Positions 34,501 through 45,131 of a stretch of DNA of 64,000 bases are shown one piece after another. Below the pieces are notes generated by a model. The model was not told the origin of the DNA. It did not search any database and was given only the letters and a program-made list of their open reading frames with translations. Each line of letters opens with the position of its first letter. Position 1 is the first letter of the stretch. The translations under genes were made by a program, and so were the position numbers. The stretch is from Tubiluchus corallicola (Eukaryota; Priapulida; Priapulimorpha; Priapulimorphida; Tubiluchidae): the NCBI GenBank assembly GCA_030141605.1, contig JAQGDQ010000945.1, positions 1-64,000 of the forward strand, written 5' to 3'.

Positions 34501-37500
34501 CTTATAATAGCCATCGCCACATACGCTATTTTTAATTTGAAATAATTTTGAACTGAATTCAAAATTGATGTTTGTGATAAGACAAATTTGTATTATTAAC
34601 CAAATAGTAGCATTAAGAGCAAAATTGTCCCAAAAATTTATTTATTTAAACAGTGAAAATGCTTAGTACATTGTACAGTCCTTTGGCACCCAAAGAAATA
34701 AGCAAAGCATCTTCTAGAAAAATGATGATTGTTAAGTGTAAATTTCAACTTTATGACATTTAAATAAATTCTGATGACTCTGAAGGAATATTTTTACTAA
34801 ATAATAAATATACTTGTTTTATTGCAGTCAGTTATTTGATAATAAGTTTGTAATTAATTACTATTTAAGTAAACCAGATATAGAGTTTAGCTGTATGGTT
34901 TAAATTTTTGATGCTAGTTGAATGAAATGAGCTTTCTTAAAGTTACAATAAAGGCTAGCTTCCTTCCTAAGTTAGTGACAAAAGCACTCATTTTATGAAC
35001 TTTATGATTTTTTCACTAATCTGTCATAATTATAATTGACTGTTATATGTATTTTGTTGTATTTTTCAGCCGCATACTGATCCCTCATTCAGGTTGAAGC
35101 CTAAAGATTGCATCATCAAAGCTGGTGATCCAGTCAGATTCAGGTCGAGACCCAAAGGAACTAAACCCATTGGTTTGTCTTTATTGCAGTTTTTAGAAGT
35201 AATTTAGGAAATTTCTAGCCCAGCTCTTTTCAGTGATATTGCTTCAGATATACTGTTAAATAAAACTAAAGTAAAACAATAGCAAGTTTCTTGGAGGACT
35301 TCAGAATAAAACAAATTACTTGACTATTTTTGAGCTTGATTTGTCTACTCTGTACTCGTCCACTCCTTAGTTGTCATGTTTTAGTCTTTTGCTACATAAT
35401 TATGGTGAATATGATGATTTTAGAGTGCCTGTTGTTGTTTTCACGCAGATGTATTTTGGTACAAAGATACGACTGAGCTGATGGGGGAACGCTATCATGC
35501 ATACTATGATGAAGGCGTACATTATCTTGAAATCTACGACACAAGCATCGATGATGCGGGTGAATATTTATGCGTAGCTGTCAACGAAGTTGGAGAGTGC
35601 AGCACTTATTTTGCTCTCAGTGTAAAAGGTAATGTCTTAGTTAAGCACTATGTATAGCACTTGGTGGAATAAGTGTTTAAAAGCGAATTTTGCATATCTT
35701 TATCTGCATGTATGTGCATATATTTGTGCACATTTTGTCAAGAATAAACTGGTTATAAACATAAAATTGCTCGATGCTAGGGATTTTATGAGTATGCAAA
35801 ATACTTGCAAGTCAGTGTTTGCTAAGTATGAATATTAAACACAAGGCTAAAAATGCAAGAATTTCACACAACTTCTTACATTTACTTCATGCTCATATGC
35901 TTTGCTGTTCAACACTTTGGCAAGCAGGTGTGGAAAAGTTTGGACAATTAAGAAATACTTGACCAAATAGATACTTTACGTTTCTCACATGAATGTTAGC
36001 ATAAACACTGACGTAGATATCTTTATTGGTATTATGTACTACATGTGGCTTACATGACATTTTTCTTTTATGTTTTGCACAAATTGCTAGTTACGCTGGT
36101 GTTTGTTATGTTTTGTAAACACACTGTTTACATTTGTTATTAATTTTTAGTGGTATGACCTATCTAGTGCTAAATGGTCCAGAAACGTTTTTTTTGTTTT
36201 AAGAAACCACCAGATTAAATTAAGAAACAGAATTGGTAATTTTCAAAGTTTTTTTTTTCAGAATCAGGCGAACAAGATCGACCGCCCATTTTCAAAGTTA
36301 AAATACGCAATCAAAAGGTTACTGAAGGTGGACCAGCAGAGTTCATGTGTATTGTTGATGGTTTTCCGATTCCTTCTCTGACGTTTTTCCGAAATGGACG
36401 CAGGATTGCAAACAGTGATCGTTACAGCATAGGTAAAAACAAACTTCTAGCAAAACAACATGTACAGTGTTGGTTATTGTGTATAATTTATCACAGAACA
36501 TAGAATAACGTAAGAATTTTGATGATACTATATGATCTGCCTTAAGCTAGGTTGCTCTGCTGTTATGGGACATCTTGAATAAAATTGAAGAGTTTTATTT
36601 AATCAGCAAGTGGTAGGCTTTTGTGAGGTTATTAAATTTTGGGAACCAGCATTAAAGTTAAATGAAACATAATTATAAATTGATGACAGATCCATTGTAA
36701 TTATGTTTCATTTAACTTTAGCGCTGGTTGGAGAAGCAGAAATGAACTATTTGGAACATTCTCAAAAAATTAATGGTCACATGCAAAATGGTGTTTGTTA
36801 TACTTCTTTTGTCACTAATTCAGAAATTGATTCTGTCTGTGTTGTATTTATATTGTATTTTTTTACTATTTCTTGTTTACTATGATAAATTCCACATATG
36901 TCCATTCGTGTAAATTGTTTCTCCAATTTTTTTATTTTATGTGCTCGAAACAATGTTAAACAAACAATAAAATAAACCAAAGACTAAGATCATTCAGTGG
37001 ATGACTACATATAAAAAAAGCGACAATTCGGGTAATATTCAAAGTCATGGTCTCTTTTCAGTGCGCAATTTAAGATTCAGTAATGGTGTTATTTGTCCTT
37101 TAAATGCACTTCTTCCATTGTTTAGAGAGCCTTGGTGGAGGAGAATGGACTTTGGTCATTCATCCTACAACGATTATTGACCATGTAGAATTCAAAGCTG
37201 TGGTCAAGAACAAGCTCGGTACAGCAGAGTGTAGTGCCACTTTGACGGTTGTTTCTAAAGGTAAATGTTGTAATACATAAAAGCATTGAGTTTAGTAAAC
37301 TGAACTCTTAGCAAACTAACTGATTGTTTTGGTGCAGTATTGTCAGCAGTCTTCCTGTTAGATGATTTTGTATTGGTTGCTCTTTTAGTTACTAAACAAG
37401 ACGGTATACCAATTCACCTGATGTACCCCTAATTTTAAACTTATTAATAGAGTATTAGTATGCCGAGTATTTCTCTAAAATGTGTATCCAAACCACGTTG

Positions 37501-40500
37501 TCAAAATTATCTTATTGATTAATTTGTTAACATCTAATAGCAAATTAGGCAGAACTTTAAGTGTTTTTGGTTTCACACTAAAAACCATGTTCTTTAAATT
37601 ATTGCATGATAAATTAGGTAAGATAGTCGACAAAGTAACTTTATTCTTAATAAGAAGGTACCTTATGGAAACAAAAAATTAATGAATTTCATGATTCCCT
37701 TCATAATGAATGGAGATTATGAATTTATTATAAAGATTTATCACACTAGTCTTTTGCTAAATGCAGTTGTTGTGCACTGTACATACATAATCTTCCATTT
37801 CTTGTTAAAGAAATTAAAAGTAAACTTTTGGATGACAAATAATGATGGTGGTTATTATGATTATAATGTTTACATATGTTGTCTATAGGTAGAAGAAGTG
37901 CATCTTTAATGGATCTGTCATCTAAGTTATATGACATGGAAAACAAAATGTTACGCAGCACGGAATCATTATTGTCTCTGTCTTCTGACAAGGTGAGACT
38001 TTGTAACTTTTGAAAGTTTTAACCTTTTAAGTATCAGCCGCGAAACTAAGGTTGCTTAATCGATGATGTTCTGCCTATTTCTGTTATGGTTATAGTTGTA
38101 GTTAATTAAACTGTTAATGATAATTATTTAGTATACAGAGTTACTCAGCTCCTCATTTGACAAAAATAATTTGCTTTGCTGTCAGGTAGTTGTAGGCATG
38201 ACCTATAACTATTGACCTATTGAAAATTTGTTGCTGTGATGCATTTATGATATCGGGATATTGCTAAGAGTCATACTGTACCTTGCATGTAGGAAAACCA
38301 CTATTAATGTGATGATAGTGATTCTTGTTTAATAATGTAGTCGTTCATAAGTCAGTATACTGCTTTTTGTCAGTACTAAAGTTTTGTGTTGGGGTTATCA
38401 AAAGAGCAACAGAATGCTATTTAACATGACTGGCATTACTTTTACCCATAGACCTCAGAAAAGTTCTAGTCGCTAGCCGTTTTGAGTTTTTGGTAGTTAG
38501 CTTTTTGACATTTCAAATAATACTTGTGACAGTCATTATTGTACTTCAAAAAAGTGAGCTGTCTCTACCATGTTCGGAAGTAACACTTCATTTGCAAGTT
38601 GACTAGCTATCCTTGTTTGGTGTATTGCACTGTATAGGGTTTGGTGCCTGTCTACCGACTGGATGGATTACAAAATCGTATTGTCAACGTAGTAGAGTCT
38701 GTCATGCAGCTTTGGCTTATCGAAAGGCTATTGCTACATTAAACTTCGCATATTGTTACTTTATTTTGTGGAAAATGTTAATAAGCCCTTTCTTCATTGG
38801 TTCCTAAACTCTGACAGTTTGCTCAAAGTACTCGGTTTGTTGCCACTTTTCAATATTTTATCCCAGACATTTCTAGATCTTCTTCAACATCTTGTAAAGG
38901 CAACCCTAGGCTGCTTTTCTGAAAAATCTTATCGAAAATTTCTCAGTTTGATACCATTTTGCATCAAGCAGAATGCTAATAAATACATCCTGTCATTTAT
39001 AAATTTGGAAGAATTCTATTCCTCTGAGTCCTGTATTTGTTCCTCATTTTCTAACTGTGGAATATGGATCTTTATCTTGAAGGCTACTGGGCTTGTTTAA
39101 GGCAATCTGCATAAAAAAATTAAAAAAATATTTCACAATTTTAGAGCCTTTTCAGCTATTTGTATCTCTAGAGCCTATATTTATTTTAGAACAAAATAGT
39201 CTGCCCAAAATAAATTAAAAATTTAAAAGTTTATTCTAGAATTTTCTTCATAGCCATTACTTTTTTGTTTGATTCCAGGGTGATTCACCAAGAGCACCAC
39301 CTAGGCGTAAGAAGAAACCCATTTCTGTGACTGACATACCAGTTTGCAAAGAGCTGCAAAGCTACTATGACGAGGTTTGATTTGTTAAATTTTACTGAAC
39401 CTTGTAGGGCATTTTTGATTTCACAATTGCATTTCTATGATTTGTTTTTTATTTTTCAGTTAAAAGCAGCTAAACAACAAGAACCTATTCAACAAGCAGC
39501 ATTAGAAGATTTCTATACAAAAGCTGATGCAGTGTAAGTGTTTTCACGGTATAGTTCCTTTGTCACTAATATGGATAATTTTCATGCAAAGTTGTTGCAT
39601 TTGCACTATGACATGCAGCTTTTGGACAATTCTGACTTTAACATGTAGATGTTAGAATTTATGAATAATTAATATTTGTTTTAGTATAGTCCTACTTGTC
39701 ATCTAATACTTGTTAGCTAATTAGAGTAATTTGTTTATATAATAATGATAACTGTAGTAGTAGAAGAATGTGAAAGATCTAGCCCATATTACAAACAAAT
39801 TCTCCTGTCCACTGTCAATGTGCACTATTTATTCACCAATATTTACAGACTTGTTTTTAGTTTTGGGTTAATGCTTTGCTTATTTATTATCATTACAAAA
39901 TTTTCAAGGTTTCTTCACTAAATTCGTCTCCTATCATTTCTAACTGATTTTCATGGGTATATGCAAATTAAAAAACAAATTAACCATTTAATCAATACTA
40001 GCACTAACACTAATACTAATAAAATTGCCACATTGTTTTCAAGTATTATTTCTAGAGCTTACTTAATTGCAAAACCTTTTTTGATGCTGAAACTTTATAA
40101 TTGTTTGTAAGTGGAGGTATTGCCTCCGTAGAATGTAAGTGCCTTATTTTTCTCAGCGACACTTATCTAGTAGCTTGTGTGACAAGCTTCTCAGACTGAG
40201 AATGTGTCTTAATCATTGTCATAACTCTCTGGAATGCAAGAGACCGCCTTTCATTTTCTCATTCGAAATGAAGGCAAGAAGTCGTTCATATTGATTTTAC
40301 TCATATGCAGTGATATGCTGAAGGAAGAGCTAGTTGCCAAAATAGAGCATTGAATTTCAGTTTGGCAACAGCCACTTTCATGACAACTTTTGTTCTGTTG
40401 CCTTTTCAGTACGATTGACTCGCCGAAGAAAGCAAAGGCTTTGCACTTGCCACCTGCTAAATCTGAACCTAGCAAACCAGAGCCAGTTTTAAAGCCACCT

Positions 40501-43500
40501 CAGTTGTCACCGATTGAGAAGTTGAAGCCAAGAGCAGATATGTCAAAAATTAGGCCACCTTTGAGAAGCAGAACAGCAGATGATGAGCAGATACCTTATC
40601 AGGTGCAGTACATCTCAATGTATCCATAACTGATTCATTTCTGATAAGGAAAATTTTTGCACTTAAGCTGTATGATATTTTCTGAAGCTTTAAAATGCCC
40701 TTTTGTTTTAGGATGCAAAACCTAGTCATTTTTAGAAGTGCTTGTATGCCTCTTTACTTCTGAGCAATTGGATCAAAGTTTTGAGTAGAAATTGTATTCT
40801 TTAGAGTGAGGATATTAGAGTGAAGGTTAAAACTCAAAATTACGATAACATCGAAGTGTATTATACTGTTATATAAGTATTAGGAAATAGTCATATAATA
40901 CCTTGATTCGGGTATCTAAATGATATGCCAATTTTACCACTTGAACCAATTACTAATTGAACCACTTTTGTTTCAAAATCCTGTCAATTTTTTATAGTAC
41001 ATGTTCCTTTTAAATAGTCATGAACACTTATTTAAAAAAATTCTTTCTCATTTAAATAACGATGTGAAGGTTATTTTGGTCTTTTAGTAACTTTCGTGTG
41101 GAATTCACACTGGTATAAACAATATTCTTGTTTTGTATAAATGCGGTTTTAATGTTAAGTGCAATAATTGTGAATATCACATGAGTTTGAAAATATTCAA
41201 TATGTAAAAATTGTTTCCCTGACTGTACTTTACCTTTTAATTACCTGTAATTTTAACTTTCTGTGAAGGTGTAAATGCTGTCTTGCTTATTTTATAGGAA
41301 TTTGAAAAGCAGTTTTATGGCGGAGAGAGCAACATACCTAAGCCGATTGTCGGTGCTGGTCTCAGACACGTCTTTGATGACGATGATCACATTCTTATTC
41401 AGCCAGAGGGTGACAGTAGAATAGACTGCGGGCTGAAGATTATCGACCCAGCGCAATACAAACGAGACTTCTATGTGAACAAAGTGCCCCAAACAGATCA
41501 AGATGTACTAAAGTCACCCCAAAAGAAGCAGGTGAAATAGTTTTGCATATTTACAAGGGCCATCCTCGGTACAATAATTAATGATGTTAGAAGACATTTA
41601 CATGTGTTTCACTTACAGGAAATCAAGAATCATAGATACATAATGCTAGCAGTGTTTATATAATTTGATCTGAAAACTGTGGGAATATTTTTTCCTCGAG
41701 AAATTTTTACTACTTATACCTACTCAATTGTGTTGAATATGAAAGCTATCATATTGCCAGGGTCACATTTTGTCAAAAGTTAAACAGCATGTGCATTTGA
41801 TGCTCTTATTGTTTCTGGAAAAAAATTCGTATCTACAATCATATGATAGTCATCATCATCATCTAGAAAGATTTTTGACAGTTTTTGCACAGACTGAAGG
41901 AAGTTTTACGACAGCTGTTTACTGTTTCAGTGAATAGTCATTGCATCATGAAAAGTACCATTTTTTATTTTTTAGGTGGAAAGCTCTATTAAACTGAAAG
42001 GTCAGGTAGCCGAAGAGGCTCCCTATACTCCCATTGCTTCAGTTACCCCACCAGCTGGTGCTACAGTTACATTGTCACCACAAATGTCTCCTCAAGTTCA
42101 GCAGATCTCTCTGTCACCTCAAATTAAGCAGAAGCCACATACCGGCAAGGTTATCGTTTCTCCACTTATCTCACCTGTACGCAAACCTCCACCTGACAAT
42201 GTTACTATTACTGCACCTGTGTCTAAAGTGCATAAGCCACCACCCATTGATGTGACAGTTTCTGCTCCAGTGGTGAAGGACTATCAGCCTGCACCAACTG
42301 ACATCACAGTCTCTGCACCATTATCCAAAAAACCAGATATTCCATCCCCATCTGATGATGTCATCGTTTCTGCACCGTTGTCTAAGAAACAGGGACCTGT
42401 GCCATCTGACGTTACTGTCTCTGCACCAGTGGCTAAGAAGCAAGAACCTGTGCAATCTGACATCAGTGTTTTTGTACCGGCATCTAAGAAGCGAGAACCC
42501 ACACAATCCGATGTTACTGTGTCTGCACCAGTGTCTAAGAAACGCGAACCAGCACCATCTGATGTTACTGTTTCCGCACCAGTGTCCAAGAAACATGCAC
42601 CAGTGTCTAAGAAACATGAACCAGTACCATCTGATGTTACTGTTTCTGCACCAGTGTCCAAGAAGCATGTGCCTCCAGAAGAAGGAGTTACTGTCACTGC
42701 ACCTATAATAAAGAAACCTCAGCAACCCGAAGTCACCATTTCAGCTCCACTAAAGCAGCCCAGAGAACATGCCATTCTCACAAATGGCTCTATGGGGTAA
42801 AACTTTTTTGCTATTATTTTTCTTTTTTAGTACTAATATTTACTTGGTTTACTACGTTTAATTGGTAGATGCTGAAAATTAGGGTTTCTTTTTGTATTTG
42901 GTGGCTGCTTCTGGGCTCAAAAAATTGCCTCTAAAAGTTTTTTGCAGTAACAAACATTAAAATACTTGTCAGAGTGAGCCTGATCCAGATCTCAGGATTT
43001 TCATGGAGTTTGAGAGAACTAGACTTTGATCCTGAGCAAGCTATACCTTGAAATTACTGTGCTTGTTATTAAATTAATAATGTATTCGTATTAATAACAT
43101 AGTCCTATTAAACAGTTGTTCCTGAACAACCTGCAGCTATGATTAACTCTTTATTTCAGGTTTAGGTAAATTTAAGAACAGAGAAAGCCTATGATTGCAT
43201 TGACATTTGTGTACTGAAAGTGCTTGCTTATGCTTACTTTGTGAAGATTAACATTAGCTTATCAGCGTTGTTTGTCACCATATGCTTTTATTGTCAGTAG
43301 TAGACTATCTTTCTTTTACTTTTGTGTCACTAGCTAAACTGATGTAAACTAACCTGTATTAATGAGTGGATGATCTCATAAACAGTTATGCGTAATTCAG
43401 AAAAAAATTATTGTCTGTATTTCATGTTTGTGCATTTAGAGGGGATTGAGTTAATTTCTTGTATATTTTGTGGAATAACCAGCTCATTAAACATCCAAGT

Positions 43501-45082
43501 CAGCAGCCATTAATATGTTTGAGCTTCGAAATTGATTCCAACTAGTTTTTTTAGTTTGCATTCGGTTCAAACCCAAAATTATAAATTCGAGTAATTCAGC
43601 ACTTCAACTGCATCAGCTCTTTATCATTAAAATGTTTTAAACGTCATATCATTAGCACTTCTGTGCTCAATTTTTAAACAAATTATTAGTGTTTTTACTG
43701 CAGAATGAAATCAAGTAATATGCATGATCTTTGTGAGAAACTTTTTATTAGTGATTCAAAAATTCGTTCAAAAATCTTTAAAATTGAATTCGAGTTCGAT
43801 TCAGATTCAGAAATACTGAAATTTGGTTTGATTCAAGTCACATATTCGATTCAAATTGAATTCACTTACTGGTAGAGAATGTTCACCCCTATCCATTAAC
43901 CATTTTTCTTAAGCTACCAATTTCACTTTCAACCATTCATTAACTAATCACTGATCCATTTGGTCCAGTACTATGTGAAAAACTTGTCTCCCTATTTGAA
44001 AGACTAATTGGTTCTCAATTTCTACAGAGAAGAGTCTATCAATGTTCAAACACCTTTTAAAGACAAAAATAATGTTAGACGAGAGAAGTCTGTGGATAAA
44101 TCACCCTTGCATCAACCTGAATCAGGCATTATAGTCAACACTGTTGTAAAAGGTAATTATTATATTTATTAGAATATATTTCACACAATGTAATTGGATA
44201 GGTGCCTACTAAGACCATAAATTTCAGGCTTGTATTTAGTTAATTGATGATAATTATTTGCCTTTTGAATGGCTGGAGCGTGAAGTATGAAAATCTATTA
44301 CTATTTTGTTTGTTGTAAAATGTTTTCCATACTTTTGTTTACAATATTATTAACAGCACATTTGCAGAAGTCATAATTTGATATATCATGTTTTTTTAGA
44401 TAAACTTCCCACTAATAAGTTTGAGACGACAAGTGACACTGATTTCAAAGTGAAATTGGCTCAGAAAAAGAAGTAAGTATATCTTGCATTCTGATGTAAA
44501 TACTCTGTTTTTTTCAAGGTCTGATTATTTTTGAATAACAAAAAACCTCTGAATTGTATGTGCAATTTTTACTACAATTTTTGCCCATTAAATACGTTTT
44601 TACATAATATTTGTAAAAATAAGTAACCATTGCTTACCTAAAAACAGCTTTTATTAATAAGATTGTATAATATATAATTATTTAAGACTGTTTTTATTTG
44701 TTCTGCAGTGATTTCAAGGAAAAACTAATCCTTGAACAACATTCATTATATTTTAACGCATACTTAGAAACTTTGAATTACCACGTAATATATGCACATA
44801 AAATGCCTTGCTTAAAAAGGCAAACGAAAGTTTAAATCATTCTTATCTCCCACCAAACACCTTGCTGCGGGATATCTAAAAAAATGATGTAAGCTGGTGG
44901 ACAGCACGAAGCCATGCATAACAAAACTTCAGCAATTCATCCACAAATTCTGCTATTCTACCTGATGAATTCTTTGTTTTAATCACTGGATCAATTATCA
45001 ATGCCTATGCCTTTAAAGCTTCCCAAGGGACTTGGCTTTTCCTTTAAAAAAGTTAGTAATGTTCAAAGATCTTTTCAAGCAT

Positions 45083-45131
<49 letters not shown>

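Noticed and set aside
42284-42725. Long antisense and out-of-frame ORFs (134 and 137 aa) over the repeat exon
   Set aside because: They mirror the periodic DNA of the VSAPVSKK repeat; the sense frame fits splice sites and phase on both sides.
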